Positions 1-7,682 of a DNA stretch of 18,526 nucleotides are shown in pieces. This DNA is from Bacteroidales bacterium UBA5266 (GTDB lineage: Bacteria; Bacteroidota; Bacteroidia; Bacteroidales; WCHB1-69), in contig DHTG01000039.1 in the NCBI GenBank assembly GCA_002411545.1, forward strand, positions 2,068 to 20,593. The letters run 5' to 3'. The notes beneath the pieces are model-generated. The model saw nothing but the letters and a program-made list of their open reading frames with translations, searched no databases and was not told where the DNA came from. Positions within the stretch are counted from its first letter, which is position 1. The number at the start of each line of letters is the position of its first letter. The translations under genes were made by a program, and so were the position numbers.

Positions 1-2
1 TT

Positions 3-926
3 CTTTTCCGTTTAAACGACATAAGCAATTATTTTACCGACGAGGAATTGGGAGCCGAATTGGAATTTGTTCCCGAAAAAATATCGGAACTCATAGCCCA
101 ACATCCCGAAATGATAGGATTTATTCCTCAACAATACATTGACGACGCTTTTAAAGGAAAAGTGCTGGAAGCGGGTAAGATAGGTTTCAGTGATATCTTT
201 TTAGGAAAGGAATGGATACCGACAGCCACACCGGTGTCGTTTTACGGTATTTTACCGTTGGTAACAGGAACATTATGGGTTAGTTTGGTAGCTATTTTAT
301 TAGCCTTGCCTTTCGGGTTGGCGGCGGCAATCTATCTCGCCGAAATGGCCAATCACAAGATGCGTAATTTTTTAAAACCTCTCATAGAACTTTTGTCGGG
401 TATTCCTTCGGTAGTGTATGGATTTTTCGGTTTGATAGTTATTGTCCCTTTGGTACAGAAACTGTTTCAATTGCCGGTAGGCGAAACGGGCCTAACGGGC
501 AGTATCGTATTGGCCATTATGGCTTTGCCAACCATTATTACCGTGTCGGAAGATGCCATGCGTAATTGTCCGCGTTCCATGCGTGAAGCAAGTTTGGCTT
601 TGGGTGGCAGCAAGTGGCAAACCATTTATAAAATCGTGATTCCCTATTCCATATCGGGTATTACCTCGGCAGTAGTTTTGGGTATTGGACGGGCTGTGGG
701 CGAAACCATGGCCGTATTAATGGTTACGGGAAATTCGGCCGTGATTGCAACGAGCATACTCCAACCTTTACGAACCATTCCGGCAACCATTGCCGCCGAA
801 TTGGGAGAAGCTCCCGACGGCGGTGTGCATTACCAAGCTTTGTTCCTTCTGGGTATTATATTGTTTGTAATCACTCAAATTATTAACTCCAGCGTGGAAT
901 ACGTATCCGCAAAAAATAAAATATAA
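3..926 (+). CDS. pstC: Phosphate ABC transporter permease PstC (5' partial)
   Basis: Inner-membrane permease subunit of the Pst high-affinity phosphate importer, which pairs with PstA to form the channel. The frame is open to the left edge of the window. The first possible in-window start is a TTG at 48, which is not convincing, so the true N-terminus with the first membrane segment lies outside. The visible part has about five hydrophobic segments. The binding-protein-dependent permease EAA-type loop (EASLALGGSKW) follows a conserved LPTIITVSEDAM stretch, and VGETMAVLMVTGN is a typical PstC sequence. pstA begins 2 bp after the stop, so the genes are cotranscribed. pstS is not in the window and may lie further left. 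The family assignment is secure from the EAA loop, the order pstC-pstA-pstB-phoU and the similarity to the next gene. Confidence 0.95.
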   Translation, partial: LFRLNDISNYFTDEELGAELEFVPEKISELIAQHPEMIGFIPQQYIDDAFKGKVLEAGKIGFSDIFLGKEWIPTATPVSFYGILPLVTGTLWVSLVAILLALPFGLAAAIYLAEMANHKMRNFLKPLIELLSGIPSVVYGFFGLIVIVPLVQKLFQLPVGETGLTGSIVLAIMALPTIITVSEDAMRNCPRSMREASLALGGSKWQTIYKIVIPYSISGITSAVVLGIGRAVGETMAVLMVTGNSAVIATSILQPLRTIPATIAAELGEAPDGGVHYQALFLLGIILFVITQIINSSVEYVSAKNKI

Positions 927-928
927 TC

Positions 929-1795
929 ATGAATATAACATTGAAAAAACGTCGCTCCCAACATCTTGCCTTCGGCATAGTTTCTTTGTTAACCTATTCC
1001 ATTGTAGCTATATTGATAATAATACTTGCTTTTATTATCATTCGTGGTATAGGAGTTATCAACTGGGAGTTTTTAAGCACACCCCCGACCGACGGCATGA
1101 CCGGCGGCGGCATATTTCCCGCCATAGTCGGTACGTGCTACCTGATTCTCGGCAGTGCCACTTTTGCTTTCCCCATAGGGATTATGAGTGGTATTTATAT
1201 GAACGAATATGCTCCCAAAGGGAAATTAGTCCGTTTTATCCGAATGATGACCAATAATTTAAGCGGGATTCCTTCCATTGTATTCGGTTTGTTCGGCATG
1301 GCACTTTTTGTGAACAAATTGTCGTTTGGCGATTCCATATTGGCAGGATCTTTAACATTGGCTTTGTTGAGTTTGCCTTTGGTTATACGTACTACTGAAG
1401 AAGCTTTGAAAGCTATTCCCGACAGTTTCAGGGAAGGTAGTTATGCCTTGGGAGCTACCAAACTACAAACCATTCGACGTGTTACCCTGCCGATGGCTTT
1501 ACCCAATATTACTACCGGTTTAATTTTAGCCATAGGAAGAGTATCGGGCGAAACTGCTCCCATTCTTTTTACTTGTGCCGCTTATTTTTTGCCACAATTG
1601 CCTTCCGGTGTATTAGACCAATGCATGGCGCTTCCCTATCATTTATATGTATTGGCTACCAGCGGTACGGATTTGGAATTACAACGTCCCATCGCTTACG
1701 GTACAGCTTTGGTGTTGATAGTTATTGTTTTACTGGTAAACATAACGGCAACCCTTGTACGTAGATATTTTGCGAATAAAGTTAAGATGAACTAA
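929..1795 (+). CDS. pstA: Phosphate ABC transporter permease PstA
   Basis: Second permease subunit of the phosphate importer, 288 aa, with about six transmembrane segments. The first is near residues 15-42, the last near 255-280, and a short basic C-terminus follows. The EAA loop is EGSYALGATKLQTIRRVTLP, and downstream is the conserved GRVSGETAPILFT stretch typical of PstA. The ATG at 929 lies 2 bp after the pstC stop, so translation is probably coupled. pstB starts 7 bp after the pstA stop. It acts in the cytoplasmic membrane with PstC and the PstB ATPase. Length and motifs are normal for the family and no disruption is seen. Confidence 0.95.
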   Translation: MNITLKKRRSQHLAFGIVSLLTYSIVAILIIILAFIIIRGIGVINWEFLSTPPTDGMTGGGIFPAIVGTCYLILGSATFAFPIGIMSGIYMNEYAPKGKLVRFIRMMTNNLSGIPSIVFGLFGMALFVNKLSFGDSILAGSLTLALLSLPLVIRTTEEALKAIPDSFREGSYALGATKLQTIRRVTLPMALPNITTGLILAIGRVSGETAPILFTCAAYFLPQLPSGVLDQCMALPYHLYVLATSGTDLELQRPIAYGTALVLIVIVLLVNITATLVRRYFANKVKMN

Positions 1796-1802
1796 ATAAG
1801 AT

Positions 1803-2555
1803 ATGAATAAAATTGAAGTTAAAGATGTTGATTTCTTTTACGGCGAGTTTCAAGCTTTAAAAAATATTAGTTTGTATATCGAAGCCAATAAGGTAGTAGC
1901 TTTTATCGGTCCTTCGGGATGCGGTAAATCGACATTTATACGTATTTTCAACCGTATGAACGATTTGATTCCCGAAACCCGCCTCAATGGCAGTGTAAAA
2001 ATCGATGAGGTGGATATTTATCAAAAAGGAATCGATGTGGATGAATTGCGTAAGAATGTAGGCATGGTTTTTCAACGTCCCAATCCCTTTCCGAAAAGTA
2101 TTTTCGATAACGTAGCCTATGGATTAAAAGTCAATGGAGTGAAAGATAAATATTTCATTCATCAAAAAGTGGAAGAATCTTTAAAAGGAGCTGCTTTGTG
2201 GGAGGAGGTGAAAGACAAACTAAAAGAGTCGGCCTTTGCTTTGTCGGGCGGACAACAACAGCGTTTGTGTATTGCTCGTGCTTTGGCCATTTCTCCTTCT
2301 ATCCTCTTAATGGATGAGCCTGCTTCGGCCTTAGATCCCATCTCTACCGCTAAAATTGAAGAGTTAATATGGGAATTGAAAAAAACATATACCATTGTTA
2401 TCGTTACCCATAACATGCAACAAGCAGCCAGGGTGAGCGACAAAACAGCCTATTTTTATTTAGGCGAAATGATTGAATACGACGATACGAAAGTTATTTT
2501 TACCAATCCTAAAAAAGAATCGACCCAAAACTATATCACCGGTCGTTTCGGTTGA
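1803..2555 (+). CDS. pstB: Phosphate ABC transporter ATP-binding protein PstB
   Basis: ATPase that powers phosphate import through PstCA. All ABC motifs are intact in this 250-aa protein: Walker [10 protein letters not shown] at residues 36-44, the Q-loop with PstB-specific [16 protein letters not shown] after Q91, the signature LSGGQQQR at 147-154, Walker B ILLMDEP ending at E172, and the switch His in VTHNM at 203. The RPNPFP sequence next to the Q-loop is diagnostic of PstB rather than other ABC importers. It is the third gene of the pst operon. phoU follows after a 26-bp gap. In characterised bacteria PstB also takes part in phosphate signalling to PhoR through PhoU, and that role is likely here given the phoBR-like pair nearby. 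Confidence 0.97.
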   Translation: MNKIEVKDVDFFYGEFQALKNISLYIEANKVVAFIGPSGCGKSTFIRIFNRMNDLIPETRLNGSVKIDEVDIYQKGIDVDELRKNVGMVFQRPNPFPKSIFDNVAYGLKVNGVKDKYFIHQKVEESLKGAALWEEVKDKLKESAFALSGGQQQRLCIARALAISPSILLMDEPASALDPISTAKIEELIWELKKTYTIVIVTHNMQQAARVSDKTAYFYLGEMIEYDDTKVIFTNPKKESTQNYITGRFG

Positions 2556-2581
2556 TGCATCACATTTAAAACTCGCATATT

Positions 2582-3256
2582 ATGGTTAAATTTATTGAAA
2601 TTGAAAGAAGTCAGATAAAAGAAGATGTAAACGATATGTTTGCATTGGTTATCAAACAAATCGAACAAGCTACCACCGCTTTGTTAAGTATGGATAAAGG
2701 TATTGCCTCACAAGTGATTGTTTTTGAACATAAAGTGAATTCTTTTGAACTGAAAATCACCAAAGAAATCGAAGATTATATTGCTTTATATAATCCCGTT
2801 GCCATCGACCTTCGCTTTATGCTTTCTTTGTTGCAAATGACGATGGATTTGGAACGCATAGGTGATTATGCCCGCAGTATGGCTCGCTTTGTAAAAGAAA
2901 CCGAAATGGAGGAGTTAAATCCCGAACTGGTCGAAAAAACACAATTGAAAAAAATGATTCAACAGGTATTGGCCATGCTTAAAACCATGCAAGTGGCTTT
3001 TACCGAAGAAAATGCCGAACTGGCTCATACCATTTTCGATAAAGACGACCTGATTGACCATATCCGAACCCTGTCGACCGACATACTTGCCGATTATATG
3101 GTGAACCAAATTCCCGATACCTCAGCCAAAATATGTTTACAACTGCAAGATGTATTCCGTAAACTCGAACGCACTGGCGACCATATCACTAATATGGCCG
3201 AAGAATTTATTTTCTATCTCGACGCCAAAGTGTTGAAACATCAAAAGAAGGGGTGA
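2582..3256 (+). CDS. phoU: Phosphate signalling protein PhoU
   Basis: Cytoplasmic regulator that links the Pst transporter to the PhoR kinase and represses the Pho response when phosphate is plentiful. The 224-aa protein has the expected two three-helix PhoU repeats. The metal-binding-type signatures are DLERIGDYARSMARF near residues 89-103 and RKLERTGDHITNMAEEF near 193-209, and the first repeat also carries the conserved NPVAIDLRFM near 71-80. The length is normal for PhoU. It is the last gene of the pst operon. The 176 bp after it contain no obvious GC-rich terminator, so read-through into the metallo-beta-lactamase-fold gene cannot be excluded. Confidence 0.95.
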   Translation: MVKFIEIERSQIKEDVNDMFALVIKQIEQATTALLSMDKGIASQVIVFEHKVNSFELKITKEIEDYIALYNPVAIDLRFMLSLLQMTMDLERIGDYARSMARFVKETEMEELNPELVEKTQLKKMIQQVLAMLKTMQVAFTEENAELAHTIFDKDDLIDHIRTLSTDILADYMVNQIPDTSAKICLQLQDVFRKLERTGDHITNMAEEFIFYLDAKVLKHQKKG

Positions 3257-3432
3257 GATAAAAGATATGTTTCTCTTTACTTTCAGATTTTAATTTGAAT
3301 TCTTTCATTAAGTTTTATTATTTGTAAACGATGCGAAAATACATTTTTTATTTATATAAAAGCATTCAATTAGAATTATAATATATTCCCCTTTGCAAAC
3401 GTTGCTTAAAGTCAAAACTGTCGGTTATTTTT

Positions 3433-4080
3433 ATGCATAAATCAAATAAAAACGACGATATTAAAAAAATCCTTTTTGCCAAATTTATCGGTAATTGCGG
3501 CTTTTGTTTCACGGATGAAACGGATTTTTTATATATTGATTTTCCTTATGTTTCGGGGGCTTACGGATTTATGAGTTTTGACGCACGTCATTTGGAGGCT
3601 TTATCCCAACACGAGAAGGATGCTTGTTTTTTGTTTACGCATGCACATGACGATCATTTTAATCGCAAAGAGGTAAGATCGCGGAAATTGAAGGCCGCAG
3701 GTCCTTTCGGGATTAGATGCTATGCCCATGATTATATTACAATCGATCAGCTGAATAGAAGTGGTGCATGGCATATCACTGCTTTTAAAACAAAACACAC
3801 TTTGTGTCTCGAACATTATTCTTATGTTTTGGAATGGCATGACACAAGGATTTTTATCAGCGGCGACACCAAGGATATAAGTGTGTTGAGAAAAATAAGT
3901 AATATCGATATACTTATCAGCAATCCGTTGTTTTTAAAGGGAATAGCAAAAGTTAAAAGAATAAACGATTTTAAGAAGATAATTTTATGCCATTTCCGTA
4001 CGAAGTCAAAAATTGCTCATAAAGCCCATAAAAAGATAATTGTACCCAAGCAAGGTAAAACCATAGTGTTGAACCCTTAG
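3433..4080 (+). CDS. Metallo-beta-lactamase-fold hydrolase, substrate unknown
   Basis: A 215-aa protein of the metallo-beta-lactamase superfamily, closest in layout to UlaG/YtnP-like small hydrolases. The metal site appears complete: HAHDDH at residues 70-75 (H70, H72, D74, H75), a further His in FKTKH at 122, the bridging Asp in SGDTKD at 145, and a late His in ILCHFRTKS at 187. There is no signal peptide, so it is probably cytoplasmic. It starts 176 bp after phoU and ends 40 bp before the convergent kinase gene. Its place between phoU and phoR-like genes makes a phosphate-starvation role, for example phosphodiester hydrolysis, tempting, but that is inference from position only. I see no clean TAnnTTTG promoter upstream. 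Confidence 0.75.
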   Translation: MHKSNKNDDIKKILFAKFIGNCGFCFTDETDFLYIDFPYVSGAYGFMSFDARHLEALSQHEKDACFLFTHAHDDHFNRKEVRSRKLKAAGPFGIRCYAHDYITIDQLNRSGAWHITAFKTKHTLCLEHYSYVLEWHDTRIFISGDTKDISVLRKISNIDILISNPLFLKGIAKVKRINDFKKIILCHFRTKSKIAHKAHKKIIVPKQGKTIVLNP

Positions 4081-4120
4081 GCAGTTGCTATATAAAAGTA
4101 TGTGATTGGTTGGTAGTTTT

Positions 4121-5560
4121 TTACTTTTTCCCGATACTAAACTCAAATTCCAATCCGGAGGGATAATGTGTTTTGGCACTGATGCTTCCGCCGTGGTTGA
4201 GTAAGGCGTTTTTTACAACAGCCAATCCCAATCCGGTACCGCCCGATTTGCGTGAACGTCCTTTATCCACGCGGTAAAAACGTTCGAATAAACGAGGTAA
4301 ATGCTCTTCACTTACGCCTATGCCTGTGTCGTAATATCGAAAGTAATAATGTGTTTCGTCTTCTTTGTAACAATCAATACCTATTTCGATGTGAGTGCCT
4401 GCATAGGCAAGGGTATTGTCAATAAGGTTGCGGAAAATGGAATAGAGCAGAGAAGGATTGCCTTTACAAATTAGTGTTTTGCCTTTCGTACGATTATCTA
4501 TACTTATGTTCTTCCCCGACAATAATAAACCCACATCACTTAGTGTAGATGCAATGACTTCGCTTATATCAACCGTTTCTTTGACAAACATTTCAGGAGC
4601 TTCTTCCAATTTTGTTAGATTTGAAATGTCGTATAATAAAGAGGATAAACGATTACATTGGTCGTAGCTTTTTTGCACGAAATGTTGAATGGTGTCGGGC
4701 GATAAGTCTTTGTTAGTAAGTATGGTTTCGAGATAGCCTTGTATGCTGCTAACGGGCGTTTTCAGTTCGTGCGATATGTTTTGGGTCAGCTGTTTTTTTA
4801 TGAGTGCTTGTTGTTCTTGTTCCTTCAACACCCGTTTTTGTTCAAGTACAAGATCGCTCTTGGTTTTCATCAAACGATTATAAATCTGAATGATGTGTTG
4901 AGAAATTTCCCCTAGTTCATTATTAGCAAATGTAGGGGCATATTCAATATTTCCTTCTTTGTCGGCGCGCATGGCAAAGTCGTTGAGGTGATTGATGTTT
5001 TGTCCGAGTTGTTTCATCACCATAAAGAAGATAAAACTTAAAACGCTTACGATGAGAAGAAAAATCCAAACAACGGTATAATCTATCTTTAAATCGTTGA
5101 TAAGAGCGTTGTTATAAGGAATAGCCGAACGGATAATGTAATCGTCGAACAATTTGGCGGCGTAGAAATAATATTTTCCCGTTGTTTCGGAATGGCGGCG
5201 AATATCGTATCCGTTTCCGTTTTGCAAGCACTCTTGTATTTCTTTACGATTCAAGTGGTTTTCTATGGTAGAAACATCCTTTTTTTCGCTATCGTATAAT
5301 ACGTTACCCTTTAAATCAAGTATCGTTGTCCGACCGAAATCATTTTCAACAGCGGCATTGAATGTTAAGCCGTTGTTTAAGTTGTGGTGTACGCAACGGT
5401 TATACACGCTCAAACGCTGGTTGAGCATCTCGATTTTATATTGTTTTTCTTTAGAGATATAAAACCATACAAAACTTGCGGTCAGTAATATAAACACAGC
5501 CATTACCGACCAAAATAAGCGGAGGTGAAATTTAAAATATATTTTTTCTCCGGACGACAT
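4121..5560 (-). CDS. phoR: PhoR-like sensor histidine kinase
   Basis: Membrane sensor kinase, partner of the response regulator directly upstream. The frame can be extended to a TTG at 5581 that would overlap the regulator gene, but the ATG at 5560 lies 10 bp after the regulator stop and is preferred, giving 479 aa. Order: transmembrane helix near residues 14-35, periplasmic sensor region of about 125 residues, second helix near 162-182, a HAMP-like or linker segment with a coiled coil, the HisKA H-box ISHELKTP with phospho-acceptor His 264, and HATPase_c with N-box NLIDN, G1 DTGIG, F-box LFERFYR and G2 GGTGLGLA. The YRVDKGRSR and GGTGLGLAVVK sequences are typical of PhoR-type kinases. Phosphate as the signal is inferred from the neighbouring pst-phoU genes. 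Confidence 0.85.
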   Translation of the reverse strand: MSSGEKIYFKFHLRLFWSVMAVFILLTASFVWFYISKEKQYKIEMLNQRLSVYNRCVHHNLNNGLTFNAAVENDFGRTTILDLKGNVLYDSEKKDVSTIENHLNRKEIQECLQNGNGYDIRRHSETTGKYYFYAAKLFDDYIIRSAIPYNNALINDLKIDYTVVWIFLLIVSVLSFIFFMVMKQLGQNINHLNDFAMRADKEGNIEYAPTFANNELGEISQHIIQIYNRLMKTKSDLVLEQKRVLKEQEQQALIKKQLTQNISHELKTPVSSIQGYLETILTNKDLSPDTIQHFVQKSYDQCNRLSSLLYDISNLTKLEEAPEMFVKETVDISEVIASTLSDVGLLLSGKNISIDNRTKGKTLICKGNPSLLYSIFRNLIDNTLAYAGTHIEIGIDCYKEDETHYYFRYYDTGIGVSEEHLPRLFERFYRVDKGRSRKSGGTGLGLAVVKNALLNHGGSISAKTHYPSGLEFEFSIGKK

Positions 5561-5570
5561 GGCGATTCGT

Positions 5571-6260
5571 TTATATTTCAAAACAATAACCGTAACCCAA
5601 GCGGGTTACCAATTGCTTGTCGTAAGGAATAATTTTTTTACGTAGACGGGTAATATGCACATCGATAGTACGGTCGATAACATACACATCGTTATGCCAG
5701 ATTTTTTCCAGCAAAGATTCACGGTTAAACACCACATTGGGATGAGAAACAAAAAGCCATAACAATTCAAATTCTTTTTTTGTCAATGTGATGGTTTGGC
5801 CTTTAATACCGGCTTTTTTACTGTTGCTATCGATAACAAGATCTTCATAGCGAATAATGTTTGAAGGATTTTGTTTTTGTTGTTCCTGCTTGCTGCGACG
5901 CAATACGGCTTTTACGCGGGCAATGACTTCCTGCACCGAAAAAGGTTTGGAGATATAATCGTCGGCACCGAGGTTCAATCCTTCAACGGTATCTTTCTCT
6001 GTATCTTTGGCGGTACAAAAAATGATTGGTATGGATGCGGTTGTTTTGCTGTTTTTTAAAATAGAGGCTAATTTAAAACCCGAAATTTCGCCCATCATTA
6101 CATCCAACAACAGCAATTGATAGGAGGCTATGTTCATGGTTAAGGCTTCTTCGGCCGACAGGGCGGTGTCGACTTCATACCCTTCTTTTTCAAGATTAAA
6201 TTTCAGTATTTCACACAAACTTTCTTCATCATCAACAACTAAGATGCGAACTTTTTCCAT
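5571..6260 (-). CDS. phoB: PhoB-like OmpR-family response regulator
   Basis: Two-component transcription factor, 229 aa. The receiver domain (about 1-120) has the acidic pair DDEE at 10-13, phospho-acceptor D53 in LLLLDVMMGE, T83 in FCTAK and K105 in ISKPF. The C-terminal winged-helix DNA-binding domain (about 136-229) has the OmpR/PhoB pattern, with LTKKEFELLWLF, NRESLLEKIW and IDRTIDVHITRLRKKI. It starts at the ATG at 6260 and is followed by the kinase gene after 10 bp, so the pair forms an operon read leftward. Upstream lie a TATCTTTG -7 element and an array of about 10-11-bp repeats resembling a Pho box, consistent with autoregulation. It is the likely transcriptional regulator of the pst genes. 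Confidence 0.88.
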   Translation of the reverse strand: MEKVRILVVDDEESLCEILKFNLEKEGYEVDTALSAEEALTMNIASYQLLLLDVMMGEISGFKLASILKNSKTTASIPIIFCTAKDTEKDTVEGLNLGADDYISKPFSVQEVIARVKAVLRRSKQEQQKQNPSNIIRYEDLVIDSNSKKAGIKGQTITLTKKEFELLWLFVSHPNVVFNRESLLEKIWHNDVYVIDRTIDVHITRLRKKIIPYDKQLVTRLGYGYCFEI

Positions 6261-6281
6261 TTTTCATAAAAAATTTATGTG

Positions 6282-6289
6282 CAAAGATA
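6282..6289 (-). promoter_or_regulatory. Bacteroidota -7 promoter element of phoB-phoR
   Basis: Read on the minus strand this is TATCTTTG, a match to the TAnnTTTG -7 element used by the primary sigma factor of Bacteroidota. It lies 21 bp upstream of the phoB ATG, giving a leader of roughly 15 nt. No good TTTG -33 element is present at the usual distance, and the repeat array occupies that position, as expected for an activator-dependent promoter. Confidence 0.6.
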
Positions 6290-6306
6290 TATAAAATGAA
6301 TGCTTG

Positions 6307-6353
6307 TTAACATCGATTTTACATATTTAACATATATTTAACATGTTTTAAGA
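6307..6353 (-). promoter_or_regulatory. Candidate Pho-box array (direct repeats) upstream of phoB
   Basis: On the plus strand the hexamers TTAACA (6307), TTTACA (6318), TTAACA (6327), TTAACA (6338) and TTAAGA (6348) recur with spacings of 11, 9, 11 and 10 bp, about one helical turn. In the direction of phoB transcription the repeats read roughly ATGTTAAAT, in the same orientation and phasing as the E. coli Pho box (CTGTCATAAAT units). The hexamer also fits the B. subtilis PhoP consensus TT(A/C/T)A(C/T)A. The array abuts the -7 element at the -33 position and beyond. Binding by the regulator is inferred; the sequence is AT-rich, so chance repeats are possible. Confidence 0.5.
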
Positions 6354-6421
6354 AACTATAAAGGATATGGATTCCTCTTGTCTCTATGATTTAAGTCTAT
6401 ATATTATAATTCTGTATCTGA

Positions 6422-7414
6422 TTAGTTGTTTTCCTCGGGAAAATTCCTTGTTTTTTTTGTTTTGAATTTTCCCTTCTCATCGTAAATGAAGTAAGCGGCA
6501 TAGTGCGGATGTTTATCCAAAAACGCCAATGAAGCATCCAGGCCCATAACCATAAAAGCCGTTGCCAAGGCATCGGCATGGGTGCAATTAGCGGCAATTA
6601 CGGTAACACTTAACAAGTTACTTCTTTCCGATTGCCCTGTTTTCGGGTTGATGATATGCGAAAATCGTTCTCCGTTATCTTCATGATAGCTACGGTAGTT
6701 ACCGCTGGTAGCCACGGCACGGTTCTGTAATGCAAAGACATAATCCGCAGCCATTTCACCTTCGGCGGTTTCGGTAGGGATTTGTATGCCTATTTGCCAG
6801 TCTTTTCCGTTTTTGGTTCCCCTTGCCACCACTTCACCGCCGATATCGACTAAGCAATTGGTATATCCTTTACTGATTAAATATTGACTTATTTTATCTA
6901 CAGCATATCCTTTTGCAATAGCATTGAAATTAAGTTGAATGCGAGGATCACTTTTGAATATCTCCTGCTTTTGAATACTTACTTTTTTATATCCCACAAA
7001 ATCCAAAAGACTGTCGATTTCTTCTTGGGTAATGTTTAGTTGTTTTTCCCTGCCGAATCCCCACACATTTACCAAAGGAGCAACGGTAGCATCAAAAGCG
7101 CCACTGGTTAATTCACTTAGTTCAGACGCTGTGTTGAAAATGGAAATGAAATCTTGATTTAAAGTTACCTTTTCGTTTGCATTTACTTTAACAATGAGGG
7201 AAGTCGTGTCGAAAATGGAAAAGGTTTTGGAAATATCATTTAATATTGAATCGACTGCTTCGGGTAATTCGGTGTTTTCTGTTCCGATATACGTTATGGA
7301 ATAATAAGTACCTATGCCAAAGCCTTGAAAATGTATTGCCTTTTCTTGTTTACAAGCCATTAATAAGCATAAGGCACAGACAGCAACGATACTTTTTTTG
7401 ATAATGGAAGTCAT
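6422..7414 (-). CDS. apbE: FAD:protein FMN transferase (ApbE), lipoprotein
   Basis: Periplasm-facing enzyme that transfers FMN from FAD onto a Thr or Ser of target proteins such as Rnf/Nqr subunits or extracytoplasmic flavoproteins. The frame can be read from a TTG at 7432, but that triplet overlaps the -7 promoter element, so the ATG at 7414 is chosen, giving 330 aa. It begins with a lipoprotein signal ending LLMAC, lipidated at Cys 21. ApbE motifs follow: GIGTYYSITY near 33-42, LNFNAIAKGYAVD, the LVDIGGEV strand, ATSGNYRSY, the HIINPKTG motif and the metal-binding ADALATAFMVMG near the C-terminus. Length is normal. No rnf or nqr gene is nearby, so the target flavoprotein is not shown. It is probably monocistronic. 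Confidence 0.93.
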   Translation of the reverse strand: MTSIIKKSIVAVCALCLLMACKQEKAIHFQGFGIGTYYSITYIGTENTELPEAVDSILNDISKTFSIFDTTSLIVKVNANEKVTLNQDFISIFNTASELSELTSGAFDATVAPLVNVWGFGREKQLNITQEEIDSLLDFVGYKKVSIQKQEIFKSDPRIQLNFNAIAKGYAVDKISQYLISKGYTNCLVDIGGEVVARGTKNGKDWQIGIQIPTETAEGEMAADYVFALQNRAVATSGNYRSYHEDNGERFSHIINPKTGQSERSNLLSVTVIAANCTHADALATAFMVMGLDASLAFLDKHPHYAAYFIYDEKGKFKTKKTRNFPEENN

Positions 7415-7429
7415 GGATTTATGTTTTTG

Positions 7430-7437
7430 CAAAGATA
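7430..7437 (-). promoter_or_regulatory. -7 promoter element of apbE
   Basis: Minus-strand TATCTTTG, a match to TAnnTTTG, centred about 20 bp upstream of the apbE ATG at 7414. It overlaps the alternative TTG start at 7432, which rules that start out if this promoter is used. The -33 region is degenerate, with a TGTTCG-like sequence at about the right distance. Confidence 0.55.
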
Positions 7438-7506
7438 AAAAAATATATAAAGCGAACAGAGATTGTGAACTTACCTTTATTTATTATTATGAATATGTAA
7501 AATAAA

Positions 7507-7574
7507 ATGTCGTTTTTATATTTATAGTAAAACATATAAAATTTAATTTTGATGTGTTAGCGTTAAAACGACAT
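7507..7574. repeat. 10-bp inverted repeat flanking a promoter-like element
   Basis: ATGTCGTTTT at 7507-7516 is the exact reverse complement of AAAACGACAT at 7565-7574, with 48 bp between. The enclosed segment contains TAATTTTG at 7544-7551, a perfect TAnnTTTG -7 element pointing right. An inverted repeat around a promoter recalls invertible promoters of Bacteroidales, but the spacer is short for a known inverton and no recombinase gene is nearby. Confidence 0.4.
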
Positions 7575-7581
7575 GGGATTT

Positions 7582-7613
7582 CTTTTTGTTTGGGTGCGCA
7601 CCCAAACGAAAAG
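7582..7613. repeat. 32-nt near-perfect palindrome (16-bp arms, no loop)
   Basis: The arms 7582-7597 and 7598-7613 are reverse complements except for one position, which would be a G-U pair in RNA. The central 20 bp, with core GGGTGCGCACCC, is perfectly symmetric and far more GC-rich than its surroundings. There is no flanking T-tract on either strand, so it is not a standard intrinsic terminator. It could be an operator for a dimeric regulator, a stem in an RNA, or a mobile-element relic. Confidence 0.6.
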
Positions 7614-7682
7614 CTCACACAATAGAATTTGTTTGTTATGTGAGAAATTTATTTACTTACCAGTGAAACTTTATGTGTGAGC
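7613..7682. repeat. Inverted repeat GCTCACACA / TGTGTGAGC
   Basis: The 9-nt arms at 7613-7621 and 7674-7682 are exact reverse complements and start at the last base of the 32-nt palindrome. A related TTATGTGAG lies inside at about 7636-7644, and CAGTGAAA occurs at 7661-7668 and again at 7682-7689. Together with the palindrome this could fold into two adjacent stems if transcribed from the promoter-like element at 7544-7551. Confidence 0.4.

Noticed and set aside
48..50. TTG at 48 as the start of pstC
   Set aside because: The frame stays open to the window edge, and the sequence before it continues a plausible PstC N-terminal domain, so the gene is cut by the window.
2162..2443. 93-aa open frame on the minus strand
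   Set aside because: It is antisense to the conserved signature and Walker B part of pstB and has no independent support.
3257..3432. Promoter for the metallo-beta-lactamase-fold gene
   Set aside because: Sequences such as TATTATTTG and TATTCCCCTTTG are near misses with the wrong spacing inside the -7 element, so none was called.
5561..5581. TTG at 5581 as the start of the kinase gene
   Set aside because: It would overlap the end of the response regulator gene; the ATG at 5560, 10 bp after that gene's stop, fits operon spacing better.
7582..7613. Palindrome as an intrinsic terminator
   Set aside because: There is no loop and no T-tract on either side, and it lies well away from the ends of both flanking genes.
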